Notes: a model not told the origin generated them from the sequence alone. A stretch of DNA of 64,000 nt from Gracilimonas sp. (GCF_017641085.1 NZ_JAEPPI010000002.1:434001-498000); one strand, 5' to 3'; shown: positions 54,484 through 64,000, counted from the stretch's first letter. Numbers and translations are program-made.

Positions 54484-55431
54484 ATGAGTTCAACAGGAAA
54501 ATATTTGAAGAAATTGATGCTATCCGGCGCGTTAGTGGCCGGACTTTTTTTGTCAGCGGCTCAACCCGCGTTAGCCCAATCAAGTGATGATGTATATCGG
54601 GTTGAAGAGTTCCGCGTATCAGGACAGGTGAGCCTGGAGGTAAGAACATCAGGGGGAAGTATTTCGGTAGTAGGATCTAATGAGGACGAAGTAATTGTGG
54701 AAATGTATGTGCGAAAAAGGGGCGACTACGTGGAGCCCGGTGATGCTGACCTTGACGATTATGAAATAGAAATTGCGCAAGATGGCAATAACGTCAGGGC
54801 AATTGTGGAAAGAAGGTCAGGCAGCTGGAACTGGAATAACGACGGGTACTCTATCTCTTTTGTGGTGTATGCACCGGAAGAAACACGAAGCCGGCTGAAG
54901 ACCTCCGGCGGCAGCCTGACCGTCCGTAACCTAAGTGGTTCCCAGGAGCTGAAAACGTCAGGTGGAAGCATAACAGCGGAAGGAATTCGGGGGAAAATGA
55001 TTTTAAAAACTTCCGGCGGCAGCATCAATATGACGGAAGTGCAGGGTGATGTGGAAGCGAATACCAGTGGCGGTACCATCCGTGCAGAAACCATCGTTGG
55101 GAACCTGGATGCCAAAACCAGCGGAGGCAGTATTCGTCTGTCCGGTATTGAAGGTAATGTGGACGCTAAAACAAGCGGAGGCTCAATCAATGCCGAAATC
55201 CTTGCTCCATCTGATTATATAGAACTGAAAACCTCCGGTGGAAGTATCACCATTAGAGTGCCCCAGGAAAATGGATATAACTTAGACCTGGATGGAAACC
55301 GCGTTTATGTTGACCTGAACAATTTCAGCGGACAAGCTGAGAAAGATGAAATCAACGGCACCATGAACGGAGGCGGAACCCTTATCGAAGCCAAAACCAG
55401 CGGCGGGTCGATTCGCTTAGAATATTTATAA
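54484..55431 (+). CDS. DUF4097 repeat protein with TSGGSI repeats (exported)
   Basis: A 315-residue exported protein. Start ATG at 54484 has GGAGA about 5 bases upstream; an in-frame GTG at 54463 is less likely. Signal peptide to about residue 32 (PALAQS). The body carries nine copies of a TSGG(S/T)(I/L) motif, mostly KTSGGSI, at intervals of about 16-22 residues, a right-handed beta-helix pattern of the DUF4097 family. The last copy is KTSGGSIRLEYL at the very end. Repeats are also visible in DNA. No enzymatic motif; adhesin or structural role inferred. Confidence 0.85.
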   Translation: MSSTGKYLKKLMLSGALVAGLFLSAAQPALAQSSDDVYRVEEFRVSGQVSLEVRTSGGSISVVGSNEDEVIVEMYVRKRGDYVEPGDADLDDYEIEIAQDGNNVRAIVERRSGSWNWNNDGYSISFVVYAPEETRSRLKTSGGSLTVRNLSGSQELKTSGGSITAEGIRGKMILKTSGGSINMTEVQGDVEANTSGGTIRAETIVGNLDAKTSGGSIRLSGIEGNVDAKTSGGSINAEILAPSDYIELKTSGGSITIRVPQENGYNLDLDGNRVYVDLNNFSGQAEKDEINGTMNGGGTLIEAKTSGGSIRLEYL

Positions 55432-55464
55432 TAGGGCGATTACGATATACACTAATAAAATCAG

Positions 55465-55497
55465 AAAGCGAGGGATAGAATCTCTCGCTTTTTTTGT
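55465..55497. terminator. rho-independent terminator after the TSGGSI gene
   Basis: AAAGCGAG (55465-55472) pairs with CTCGCTTT (55484-55491), extended inside by GAT/ATC, followed by seven Ts. Confidence 0.8.
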
Positions 55498-55571
55498 TTG
55501 CTGATGTTGTCGGTTCACTCCCAACAAATGTTTATATTCAGGGTTCGACTAAATCAGGATTCAACAAATCT

Positions 55572-58382
55572 ATGTCCACAATTCAAACGGCAAGCAAAGA
55601 AGCAAAAGAGAAAGAAGAAGAGCGTCCGATAATTATCAAGGGGGCGAGGACACACAACCTCAAGGACATTGACGTAGAAATTCCCCGCAATAAGCTGACT
55701 GTAGTAACCGGGGTTTCGGGTTCAGGGAAATCGAGTCTCGCTTTTGACACCATCTATGCGGAAGGTCAGCGCCGGTATGTGGAAAGTCTCTCCAGCTATG
55801 CACGCCAGTTTTTGGAGCGAATGGATAAGCCGGATGTGGATTTTATGCAGGGAATATCGCCAGCCATGGCCATTCAGCAAAAAACAACCACTTCCAATCC
55901 TCGCTCAACTGTAGGTACAACGACCGAAATCTATGATTACGTTAGGCTGTTGTTTGCCCGTATAGGGAAGACGATTTCACCGGTTTCCGGAGAAGTGGTA
56001 AAAAAAGATACGCCTCGCACCGCCATTGAGAAGCTGTTTGAAAGTCAGGATGAAGGCGAACGGTTCTATGTGCTTCATCCAATTCCACAACACGAAAAAA
56101 AGAAGCTGGATGAAGAGCTTAAAGTGCTTAAAGAAAAAGGGCTGACTCGTCTTTTAAACATCGAAGACGAGAGTATGGTGGATTTAACAACGGATGAAGT
56201 CAACCTGAAAAAATTCAAAGCAGACAAGCATCGGGTGTTGATTGACCGCCTGGTTTTAAAGGATGATAAGGACACCCGCACCCGAATTGCCGATTCACTG
56301 GAAACGGCTTTTCAGGAAGGCAGCGGAAGATGCTCAATTAAGATGAGAGGCGGGGAAGAACTCCGGTTCAGCGAACGCTTTGAAAAAGACGGCATCGAGT
56401 TTACCGAGCCGACTCCCCAGATGTTTTCGTTCAACAATCCATTTGGAGCCTGTGATAACTGCGAAGGTTTTGGGAAAGTATCCGGGATCGACGAAGACCT
56501 GGTTATTCCAGATCACCAAAAAACGATTAGGAACGGAGCTATCGCCCCTTTTGATTCCCAGAAATTCAGTATGCACCTGCGGGATTTAATAAAAGTTGCA
56601 GCCCGTGAAAAATATCCTATCGACACGCCATACGCGGAGCTTTCCAAAGAATTCAAAGATGTAATCTGGAAAGGGAAAGATGAGTATATCGGAATCTGGA
56701 AGTTCTTTGATGAGATCAAGAACCAGTCCTATAAAGTGCACATGCGCGTGTTGTATTCCCGCTATCGTGGATACAGCCGCTGCCAGGAATGTGAGGGTTA
56801 CCGTGTCCGGAAGGATGCACTGTATGTGAAAGTTGGGGATTTACATGTGGGCGAAGTATCTGAGCTGACGATTGGCCATGCCCGCGATTATTTTGAAGAT
56901 CTGGAGCTTACAGAGTTTGAGGAAGGCGTAGCAGGGCAAATTCTATACGAAATCCGAAAGCGCCTTAAGTATCTGGATGAAGTGGGGCTGGATTACCTGA
57001 CTTTGGATCGGCTGGCAAATACCCTGAGTGGCGGGGAGTCGCAGCGAATCAGCCTGGCTAATGCACTTGGCAGCTCTTTGATAGGAAGTTTGTATGTACT
57101 GGACGAGCCGACGATCGGACTTCACCCCAGAGATAACGACCGGTTGATAAAAATTCTGGAGTCGCTTAGGGATATCGGAAATACCGTATTGGTGGTAGAG
57201 CACGATCCCGAAATGATAAAAGCGGCGGATAATGTAATTGATATTGGTCCTTTTGCCGGCACCCATGGAGGAGAAGTGGTATTTCAGGGTTCTGTAGATA
57301 AACTCGTTAATGCCGACACACTAACCGGGAAGTTTTTAAGCGGCCGGAAGGAAATCCCGGTTCCTCAAAAACGAAGAAAAGGAAATGGGAAAACGATTGA
57401 ATTGCGGGGAGCTTCAGAGCATAACCTAAAGAATGTAGATGTGGATTTTCCACTTGGGATGATGACGGTAGTGACCGGTGTTTCCGGTTCCGGTAAGTCA
57501 ACGCTGGTTCACGATACGCTATACGCGGGCATTCAGAAACATATTGGGTCGTATAATGATAAAGTAGGACGTTTCTCGGACCTGTCCGGAATGGCAGCAG
57601 TTCACGGCGTGGAGATGGTAGATCAAAGTCCCATTGGCCGGTCTTCCCGTTCAAATCCGGCTACATATACCAAGGCCTTCGATGGTATTCGAGACCTGTT
57701 TGCCAATACCAAGCAATCCAAAATCATGGGGTACGAACCGGGTCACTTCTCTTTTAACGTGCCCGGCGGTCGCTGCGAAAACTGCCAGGGAGAAGGTGTT
57801 CAGCGGATTGAAATGCAGTTTATGGCCGACATTGAGCTGACCTGTGAAGTATGTAACGGAACCCGCTTTCGTAAGGACGTACTCAGCGTGAAATATCGAG
57901 GCAAGAATATTCATGACGTATTGGAGATGCCGGTTTCGGAAGCCATTGAGTTTTTTGTTGACGAAACCACCATCATTAACAAACTGCAGCCGCTGGAAGA
58001 TGTAGGGCTTGGATACTTGAAATTAGGCCAAAGTGCGACCACCCTTTCCGGAGGGGAAGCCCAACGGGTGAAACTGGCAAAATTCCTTGCCAAAACCTCC
58101 ACCGACCACACCCTCTATTTCTTTGACGAACCGACAACCGGCCTGCACTTTGAAGATGTGGCCAAACTGCTTGATTCGTTTAATGAATTGGTTGAGCAGG
58201 GGCATTCGGTAATTATCATCGAGCATAACCTGGATATTATAAAGTGCGCTGACTGGATTATTGACATCGGACCGGAAGGTGGATTTGGCGGAGGACAGAT
58301 TGTAGCTGAAGGAACGCCGGAAGACATTATGAAACAAGAAGAAAGTTATACGGGGAAATTTTTAAAAGAATATTTGGGGTAA
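55572..58382 (+). CDS. uvrA: excinuclease ABC subunit A
   Basis: The 936-residue damage-recognition ATPase of nucleotide excision repair. Two ABC halves: Walker A GVSGSGKSSL near residue 45 and GVSGSGKSTL near 645, signatures LSGGESQR near 495 and LSGGEAQR near 835, and zinc CxxC pairs (CDNCEGFG, CQECEGYR, CENCQGEG, CEVCNGTR). Start is set at ATG 55572, giving normal length; the reading from 55494 adds 26 residues that overlap the terminator. Same repair pathway as uvrB at 38844-40895. Confidence 0.97.
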   Translation: MSTIQTASKEAKEKEEERPIIIKGARTHNLKDIDVEIPRNKLTVVTGVSGSGKSSLAFDTIYAEGQRRYVESLSSYARQFLERMDKPDVDFMQGISPAMAIQQKTTTSNPRSTVGTTTEIYDYVRLLFARIGKTISPVSGEVVKKDTPRTAIEKLFESQDEGERFYVLHPIPQHEKKKLDEELKVLKEKGLTRLLNIEDESMVDLTTDEVNLKKFKADKHRVLIDRLVLKDDKDTRTRIADSLETAFQEGSGRCSIKMRGGEELRFSERFEKDGIEFTEPTPQMFSFNNPFGACDNCEGFGKVSGIDEDLVIPDHQKTIRNGAIAPFDSQKFSMHLRDLIKVAAREKYPIDTPYAELSKEFKDVIWKGKDEYIGIWKFFDEIKNQSYKVHMRVLYSRYRGYSRCQECEGYRVRKDALYVKVGDLHVGEVSELTIGHARDYFEDLELTEFEEGVAGQILYEIRKRLKYLDEVGLDYLTLDRLANTLSGGESQRISLANALGSSLIGSLYVLDEPTIGLHPRDNDRLIKILESLRDIGNTVLVVEHDPEMIKAADNVIDIGPFAGTHGGEVVFQGSVDKLVNADTLTGKFLSGRKEIPVPQKRRKGNGKTIELRGASEHNLKNVDVDFPLGMMTVVTGVSGSGKSTLVHDTLYAGIQKHIGSYNDKVGRFSDLSGMAAVHGVEMVDQSPIGRSSRSNPATYTKAFDGIRDLFANTKQSKIMGYEPGHFSFNVPGGRCENCQGEGVQRIEMQFMADIELTCEVCNGTRFRKDVLSVKYRGKNIHDVLEMPVSEAIEFFVDETTIINKLQPLEDVGLGYLKLGQSATTLSGGEAQRVKLAKFLAKTSTDHTLYFFDEPTTGLHFEDVAKLLDSFNELVEQGHSVIIIEHNLDIIKCADWIIDIGPEGGFGGGQIVAEGTPEDIMKQEESYTGKFLKEYLG

Positions 58383-58482
58383 AAGAACATCACTTCAAGG
58401 AAGGTTTAAAACTTTCAAATAGTAAAATCACGTTGATACTGTTATAATAGCATCCTGTTATTCATCAACTAATTAACCGCCC

Positions 58483-60033
58483 TTGTTCTACAGGCTGCTT
58501 ACATTGAACTGGAGAATATTTATCTCCAACCTGAACCGCTTTCAGCTGCTGCTGACCATCGGGTATATTCTGTTTCTGGGGATTATGTTGGTGAACCTCG
58601 CCGGAACGGCTATTGTGGTAGTACTGATGGACAGCGACCCCTGGATGCAGGTGCAGCTTCCGTGGCTAACACCGGATATATATTCCTTTATCCTGCTGGT
58701 GTTTGCAAATGCCTACTGGGTGATGCACTTTTCCTTCACTAACATGCGGCTGATGAATATTGAGGAAAACCGAAAGCTGTTGGGTTTCGGCTTCCCGCTA
58801 AAAAGGCTGGCTAAGTATCTGACTATCATCGGATTTTGTCACCCAGTAAATATAATCTACAATTTAACCTGGCTGGTTTTTTTGTTGATACAGGTACATG
58901 CAGCCTACCAGGTGCCGGTTGCCATAGCAGCCGTAGCGTTGAACTACGTTCTCATTTATTCAGTGAAACACCGGTTTATCCGTGTGGTTGAAAAACGATT
59001 TATAGCCGTAGTGGTAGGGTTTTTGTTCCTGGTGTTTGGGCTGTTTCAGTTGGTGTCGCTTTTTGCGTCTAACTCGACACGAATTTTTGCGGAACTACTG
59101 CCACAGGTGGAAACAGTGAATGCGTTTTTATCTTGGTTGCCGGGCGGGATGCTGATCCAAACAGTGACGGAAGACTACGGGTGGATGAATGCTCTAACCA
59201 TCCTCTTCTTCTCCATTGTGCTGATTGGCCTGACGGTGATAGATCACTTCAATAAAACCAAAGAAGGTTTGTTGAATCCCGGCCTGAAGAAAGCCGAAGA
59301 GGAAAGCAGCAAGCTCTGGAAGGTGCTTCGGAAAGTGTTGGGGCGCAATGCCGGCAAATATTATTTCTACGTGATGAAGCACCCTTACAACCGGCTGCAG
59401 GTTTTAACGCTTACCATCATCCCGATTGTGTATGTACCGCTGTTGCTGAATGTAGATTACGAAGTGGCCCAAACCATTTTGATTCCCACCATCCTTGCCG
59501 GTATTCCGGTGGCTCTGCTGGCGATGGGAATGGCCAATATGTATGGCTATGAAAACCGGGAGTTTCTGCTTCACCTTCAGTTTCCCATCAATTTAGAAAA
59601 GCAGCTGAAAGAACGATTTTTGGGAGTGATTTTGCTCCCTTTACTGGTGTTTTATCTGATCACGGTTTTTGAGCTGCTGGTGATTCCCGAAATCGGTTCA
59701 CCCCTGCAAATATTTGTAGCCAACACGTTTTTCTTTCTCATGTTCATGTTGTTGTTTGTGTGGAGTTCCTACTTTCAGTACCAGAAGGCCACCTATTCTT
59801 CTTTTAGTTATAAGCACCCTATCATCCCGCAAAAAGTAACCTTTGCCATATCCTTCCTGATCTTTTCGATGGGATACATGGTTTTTGTGCCTTTAAACGG
59901 ATTGGAATGGTACCGGCTGACGATCATGGGGACAGTAATTGTAATTATGGCCATTTACCTGTGGCGGCACATGGATGTATTGGTTAACCTGTTTAAAAAC
60001 CGAGTATTGATGAGATTATGGAGCGAGCTGTAG
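58483..60033 (+). CDS. ABC-transporter permease-like membrane protein
   Basis: A 516-residue polytopic protein with about 12 TM segments, starting from TTG (LFYRLLTLNWRIFISNLNRF). It has the long soluble stretch around residues 265-295 (HFNKTKEGLLNPGLKKAEEE) typical of ABC-2 type exporters with two fused halves. No signature motif is clear; the assignment rests on TM layout and the adjacent ATPase gene, which it overlaps by 16 bp. Probably an exporter of unknown substrate. Confidence 0.82.
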   Translation: MFYRLLTLNWRIFISNLNRFQLLLTIGYILFLGIMLVNLAGTAIVVVLMDSDPWMQVQLPWLTPDIYSFILLVFANAYWVMHFSFTNMRLMNIEENRKLLGFGFPLKRLAKYLTIIGFCHPVNIIYNLTWLVFLLIQVHAAYQVPVAIAAVALNYVLIYSVKHRFIRVVEKRFIAVVVGFLFLVFGLFQLVSLFASNSTRIFAELLPQVETVNAFLSWLPGGMLIQTVTEDYGWMNALTILFFSIVLIGLTVIDHFNKTKEGLLNPGLKKAEEESSKLWKVLRKVLGRNAGKYYFYVMKHPYNRLQVLTLTIIPIVYVPLLLNVDYEVAQTILIPTILAGIPVALLAMGMANMYGYENREFLLHLQFPINLEKQLKERFLGVILLPLLVFYLITVFELLVIPEIGSPLQIFVANTFFFLMFMLLFVWSSYFQYQKATYSSFSYKHPIIPQKVTFAISFLIFSMGYMVFVPLNGLEWYRLTIMGTVIVIMAIYLWRHMDVLVNLFKNRVLMRLWSEL

Positions 60034-60776
60034 AGTTAAAAAATCTGGATAAGAGCTACGAGGATACACCGGTGCTCAAGAACCTGAACCTGGAGATTCC
60101 GAAAGGAACGGTTTTTGGGTTGATTGGCCCGAATGGTGCCGGGAAGAGCACGTTGATTGGCGTGTTGACGGGCTTGCTGAGCTTCGAAGGCGGGGATGTG
60201 ATTATTCACGGGATGAAACTAAACGCCAGGAACGAGCTGGAAATTAAAAAGCTGACTGCCTCTGTGTTGCAGCCGCCGCTCTTGTTTGAGCAGTTCAGCA
60301 GCCTGGAGTTTATCGAGTATGTGTGTGAAATCTACGAAGTAAACAAAGAAGGGCTGATCGAGAAGGCCTACTCGCTGATGGATTATTTCGACATCAAGGA
60401 TTTTGCCAAAATTAAAGTGAACAAGCTTTCTTCCGGGAGTCGCAAAAAGCTGGCGTTTGTAACTTCCGTTTTGGTTGAGCCCAAGCTGCTTCTGCTGGAC
60501 GAGCCCTTTGAAGCCGTTGATGTAATTTCTATCGAGCGGATGAAAAACATCATCCGGCGCCTGAAGCAAAAAGGGGTGACCATCATCGTAACCAGCCATA
60601 TTCTGGAGGTGGTAGAAAACCTCTGTGACGATATCGCCATTTTGCATCACGGCCACATTAAAGCCTACCTGGATTCTGTGAGCCGCAAAGAACTACAAAA
60701 AGATTCCAGCCTCCACGAAATATTTGAAAAGTACGTGGAAGTAGAGCAGAAAGAAGAAATCGTGGACTGGTTGTAA
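60018..60776 (+). CDS. ABC transporter ATP-binding protein
   Basis: A 252-residue ABC ATPase. Walker A is GPNGAGKST near residues 36-44, signature LSSGSRKKLAF near 138, Walker B LLLLDEPFEA near 158 and the His switch TSHILE near 194. The signature has SSGSRKK in place of LSGGQ, as in exporters of the ABC-2 type. Coupled to the upstream permease gene by 16-bp overlap. Function: drives an unknown export. Confidence 0.93.
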   Translation: MERAVELKNLDKSYEDTPVLKNLNLEIPKGTVFGLIGPNGAGKSTLIGVLTGLLSFEGGDVIIHGMKLNARNELEIKKLTASVLQPPLLFEQFSSLEFIEYVCEIYEVNKEGLIEKAYSLMDYFDIKDFAKIKVNKLSSGSRKKLAFVTSVLVEPKLLLLDEPFEAVDVISIERMKNIIRRLKQKGVTIIVTSHILEVVENLCDDIAILHHGHIKAYLDSVSRKELQKDSSLHEIFEKYVEVEQKEEIVDWL

Positions 60777-60791
60777 TTTCCGGATAGGTTT

Positions 60792-61502
60792 TTACAACTC
60801 CTGCTGAGCCATTTCAGCAACCTTAGTTCCGGTTTTCATTTCATAGGCTTGCACTGCTATTTCAGCCATCTCTGATAAAGAAAAAGTGCCTGAGTTAAGA
60901 ATCAGGTCATAATCGCTTGCATTTCCAGAATCCTGATTGAAGTTATACTTACTGAAATGTTGACGATCTGCGTCCTTCTTCAAAATAAATTCGGAGGCTT
61001 CTTTCTTTGTGATTTGATAGGCGCGAGCATAGTTCTGGATACGCTTATTAAGAGGACAGACCACACGGATATGAAAAGAGTCCGGTATTTTGCAGATGTA
61101 ATTTGCACCTCTTCCTACAATAATATTACTGCCAAACTTCTCCAGAGCCCGAACAGCTTTAATCAGAAAAAGAAGATAGCTGAGGTTTGTTTCGCGATGA
61201 TGTATAAACCCGAAAATGGTATCTTCCAATAATCCCCGGCGACTCTCATCTAAGGACTTTATAAACTCTTTGTTGCTGCCAATATTCTTACTTATTAACT
61301 CCAGTAAGTCCTTATCCCAAACCTTGAATTCTAACCGCCGTCCTAATTCTTCTGCCAGGGCAGCGCCTTTAGCTCCGAATTCCCGCGATATCGTGATTAT
61401 AGGACGCTTAGAATTAGAGACGGGAACGCCTTTTTGGGCGGCCTCTTTACGCATCCAAAACTGAACTTGTTGTTCGATGATCTGAGCTGCTTTCTTAGCC
61501 AT
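60792..61502 (-). CDS. cytidylate kinase-like family protein
   Basis: A 236-residue P-loop kinase-like protein. Start ATG at 61502 has a G-run (GGGGG) about 5 bases upstream; the TTG at 61514 is less likely. The family pattern is ITISREFGAKGAALAEELG near 38-56 in place of the canonical GPxGxGKS, IVGRGANYICKIPDSFHIRV, and a C-terminal DYDLILNSGTFSLSEMAEI. True cytidylate kinase (Cmk) has a different P-loop; this group of uncharacterised kinases is often called cytidylate kinase-like. Convergent with the ABC operon. Confidence 0.85.
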   Translation of the reverse strand: MAKKAAQIIEQQVQFWMRKEAAQKGVPVSNSKRPIITISREFGAKGAALAEELGRRLEFKVWDKDLLELISKNIGSNKEFIKSLDESRRGLLEDTIFGFIHHRETNLSYLLFLIKAVRALEKFGSNIIVGRGANYICKIPDSFHIRVVCPLNKRIQNYARAYQITKKEASEFILKKDADRQHFSKYNFNQDSGNASDYDLILNSGTFSLSEMAEIAVQAYEMKTGTKVAEMAQQEL

Positions 61503-61688
61503 AACAACCCCCAATTACAAAGTTAAAGATCAAACCTTTTTGATAGTGGAACCATCTGAATATGTTGCAAAGCGCTATTGATACATATAGAATCTTTATG
61601 AAGAAATGATGAATAAGAAGGTAGCTTTATCAATCCACTAATTTTATTAGCTTAAAAGAAATTCGGGAAATCAAGAACAGACAGTATT

Positions 61689-64000
61689 ATGGAAAAGTCG
61701 GAGTTTGAAAAGCTGGAAAAAATCATTGATGACGTGTTGCTCCATCCAAAAGAAGAGCAAAAAGACCGCATCAAAGAACTTTGCGGGGGAGACAGCAAGC
61801 TGCAGGAACAAGCCGAAGAACTGCTGGAATCTATTCATGATAGTGAGACCTTTCTGGATGATCAAAAGAAGAACCTGAAGTCTTTTCTCGACGATTTTTC
61901 CGATACCGAAGCCCCACCCGAAACGGAAGAAGGTGACTTTACCCCGGAGACCTTTGGGTTTTATACAACCACCGGCAAGATTGACCAGGGAGGAATGGGA
62001 ATTGTTTATAAGGGCAAGCGCTCGGACGGAGAGTTTGAACGAGAAGTCGCCATCAAGGTTTTAAACAGGCGACTGGTCAGTGAAAACTGGGAAAAGAGGT
62101 TCAAGCAGGAGAAGGTGATTCTCGCCAGTTTGGAACATCCCAATATTGCCAAGCTGTATGATGCCGGGATTTCCGAAAGAAACCGTCCGTACCTGGTTAT
62201 GGAATACGTGCGGGGAATGTCGCTGAAAGAGTACATTCAAAAAGAGGAACCGGAACTGAAAGAATGCCTTTCCAAATTTAAAGAGATCTGTGAAGCGATT
62301 GAATATGCCCATCGTAATCTGATTGTGCACCGGGATATCAAACCGCAAAACCTGTTGATTAATGAGCAGGGGCACGTCAAGGTGCTGGATTTTGGTATTG
62401 CCAAAATTATTTCCGAAGAGCTTTCTGAAGAAGAAGTGATACAGACCATGGAATCGGGCCGGCTGCTGAGCTTAAGCTATGCAGCGCCGGAACAGGTTAA
62501 TATGGGAAAGATAACGGTAGCCACGGATGTGTATGCGCTTGGTTTGGTACTGTATGAGATGCTCGCCCGGGAGAAACCATTCGATCTTTCAGGGAAGACC
62601 CTGCAACAAGCCGAGAAAATAATCCTCAACAGAGAGACTGAGAATATAAGCGCAAAGGCGAAGGTAAAGCTCAAAAAAATTGATGCTAAAGATTTAGATG
62701 CCATTGTAAACAAATGTCTTAGAAAAGAACCCGAATACCGGTATTCATCGGTACGGGAGCTTTTGAATGATCTGGAAAACCTTCAGAATAAAAAGCCGGT
62801 TGCGGCGCGAAGAAACACCCGCCGGTATAAGACCGGGAAATTTCTGAAAAGGAATAAGTATCAGCTCTCGGTGGCAGCTGTATTTTTTGTGGCCATCGTC
62901 ACATTTGGGGTTATTTACAGCATCAACATCACCAAAGAAAAAAACCGGGCACTGGAAGCGTTAAGCAGAGCCAAAATGGTTAGTGATGTAATGGTGAATG
63001 TATTTGAAGAGGTAGATTATACTAAGACGGAAGATCCCCGCCTGGCAACCAGCCGGTTCCTTGATGAAACCCTGAATGCAGTGGACAATATGTTTGCTAA
63101 TGTGCCCGGAGAAAGAGCTCGTTTGCTGATGAATTTCGGCTCCATAAAATTTAACCTGGGGGAGCTTAAAACAGCTGATTCATTACTGACGGAAGCTACT
63201 GCCATTCTTCATGCATTAGATACTGAAAATGAATACAGATACTGGCTGGCTGATGTGTTTAATGTAAAGGCCGATCTGGCTCGAGCCAGAGGGCAGGATA
63301 GCTTAGCATTGGCTTATGCAGATTCCCTGCAGCATTTTTTAGATAAAAATGAACAGGAAATAAGGAATCTGGAAATCGTGCCTCTCGACTGGGATGCGTA
63401 TTATTTGGCTGCTAAATCATATAAGGCAGAAGTGTATAGCTTTTTCGGGGAATTTGAGAAAGCGGACAGCATGTATACTGAGCTTTTTGAGGGGTACGCT
63501 GCACGAAATGACACTACTTCGGATGTATATTGGGTGGGACGCCACGACTATGGCTGGCTATTACTGGAAAAAGGAGAATATCACAGGGCTATTTCAACCT
63601 TTGATAAAGTGTTGGAAGCCCGCACAAAAGGTTATGAGATAGGCTATGCTCATTATACTCCTACCAAAATTGCCGGGGCTTATGCCAGCCTGGGCTGGGC
63701 TCATCATATGCTGGGACAGAGTAACAAAGCAGAAGAATATTCCAGAAAAGCTTTATCCATGTATACTGACATATTTGGTGAAAATCCAAGTATAGAAAGA
63801 GCCCGTGCAATGAATGATTTAGGGATTATCATTCAGAGAAAGGGTGAGTATGAAGAGGCCAGAGAGTTAATTGAAAAGGCTTATTACATGCGGAAGGATT
63901 TGTTGGGGGATACGCATCCCCTGACCCTGACCAGTGAAGGAAACATGGGGCTGGTATATTTCTACAATGACCAAAAGGAGAAAGCGCTGGAGTGGTTTAT
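61689..64000 (+). CDS. serine/threonine protein kinase with TM and TPR repeats (partial, cut by window end)
   Basis: Open reading frame from ATG 61689 to the window edge without a stop; at least 770 residues. Residues about 1-85 are a helical acidic leader. The kinase domain (about 93-365) has GGMGIVYKGK (Gly loop), EVAIKVLN (Lys), HRDIKPQN near 214, DFGIAK near 234 and YAAPEQ. A single TM segment follows at about 394-414. The rest is TPR-like (AEEYSRKALSMYTDIFGENP, YEEARELIEKAYYMRKDLLG), as in bacterial WD/TPR Hanks kinases. The remaining C-terminus is beyond the window. Signal unknown. Confidence 0.9.
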   Translation, partial: MEKSEFEKLEKIIDDVLLHPKEEQKDRIKELCGGDSKLQEQAEELLESIHDSETFLDDQKKNLKSFLDDFSDTEAPPETEEGDFTPETFGFYTTTGKIDQGGMGIVYKGKRSDGEFEREVAIKVLNRRLVSENWEKRFKQEKVILASLEHPNIAKLYDAGISERNRPYLVMEYVRGMSLKEYIQKEEPELKECLSKFKEICEAIEYAHRNLIVHRDIKPQNLLINEQGHVKVLDFGIAKIISEELSEEEVIQTMESGRLLSLSYAAPEQVNMGKITVATDVYALGLVLYEMLAREKPFDLSGKTLQQAEKIILNRETENISAKAKVKLKKIDAKDLDAIVNKCLRKEPEYRYSSVRELLNDLENLQNKKPVAARRNTRRYKTGKFLKRNKYQLSVAAVFFVAIVTFGVIYSINITKEKNRALEALSRAKMVSDVMVNVFEEVDYTKTEDPRLATSRFLDETLNAVDNMFANVPGERARLLMNFGSIKFNLGELKTADSLLTEATAILHALDTENEYRYWLADVFNVKADLARARGQDSLALAYADSLQHFLDKNEQEIRNLEIVPLDWDAYYLAAKSYKAEVYSFFGEFEKADSMYTELFEGYAARNDTTSDVYWVGRHDYGWLLLEKGEYHRAISTFDKVLEARTKGYEIGYAHYTPTKIAGAYASLGWAHHMLGQSNKAEEYSRKALSMYTDIFGENPSIERARAMNDLGIIIQRKGEYEEARELIEKAYYMRKDLLGDTHPLTLTSEGNMGLVYFYNDQKEKALEWF

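Noticed and set aside
54759-55190. Minus-strand 143-residue open frame with PPLVLASR-type repeats
   Set aside because: It is only the antisense of the TSGGSI repeats; it is not independent evidence of a gene.

Overview
The window looks like a chromosomal segment of a free-living, aerobic member of the Balneolales/Rhodothermota-Bacteroidota assemblage. Evidence seen directly: two secreted proteins end in the type IX secretion sorting tail with the NYPNPFNPTT motif (8928-10202 and 42290-44998); rpmB-rpmG is followed by the small DUF4295 gene typical of Bacteroidota; and at least one promoter (33957-33987) has the Bacteroidota TTG / TAnnTTTG form. The family-level placement is inference. There is no prophage, transposase, integrase, rRNA or CRISPR array; one tRNA (Asp) is present.

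Layout. 0.2-6.3 kb: a Cho-like GIY-YIG nuclease, a DUF4160/DUF2442 pair and a minus-strand run dtd - phosphatase-fold metalloenzyme - patatin phospholipase - glpD - nitroreductase. 6.27-6.71 kb: a gene-free segment with clustered DnaA boxes, a perfect box followed by four tandem DnaA-trios (CTA x4) and A+T-rich DNA, read here as a strong oriC candidate; transcription is mostly divergent on the two sides of it. 6.7-11.5 kb: YfiT/DinB protein, purM, a lipoprotein, a T9SS-tailed Asp-box protein and a DUF2914 membrane protein. 11.5-18 kb: a short PstS-like protein with a porin, an XRE regulator with a frameshifted membrane partner, DUF3820, CstA and an RCK-gated potassium channel. 18-25.5 kb: serine hydrolase, 2OG-Fe oxygenase, a PhoB/PhoR-type two-component pair, mannose-1-phosphate guanylyltransferase, an MBL hydrolase, a small barrel protein, glutathione peroxidase, tRNA-Asp.

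25.7-34.6 kb: mnmG-rsmG-WYL regulator carrying two near-perfect parS sites, gyrB-gyrA on the other strand, and rpmB-rpmG-DUF4295. 34.7-42.2 kb: a housekeeping run (YqeY, CvpA, tyrS, exonuclease III, MarR), a PmtA-like methyltransferase, uvrB, and a fused chorismate mutase-prephenate dehydrogenase. 42.3-55.4 kb: accessory and envelope genes, including a T9SS-secreted zinc metalloprotease with a lipoprotein resembling its own propeptide, VOC, TlpA, a second nitroreductase, a PD40 lipoprotein between short direct repeats, YciI, a barrel-M23 peptidase fusion, a membrane-anchored gluzincin, DoxX, proline dehydrogenase and a TSGGSI-repeat protein. 55.6-64 kb: uvrA, an ABC exporter pair, a cytidylate kinase-like protein and a Ser/Thr kinase with TPRs cut by the window end.

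The segment joins replication and segregation functions (oriC candidate, parS, gyrAB, mnmG-rsmG), excision repair (uvrA, uvrB, Cho-like nuclease) and envelope genes. The most notable signals are the DnaA-trio origin, the parS pair (one spanning the rsmG start codon), and the protease/propeptide-like lipoprotein pair.
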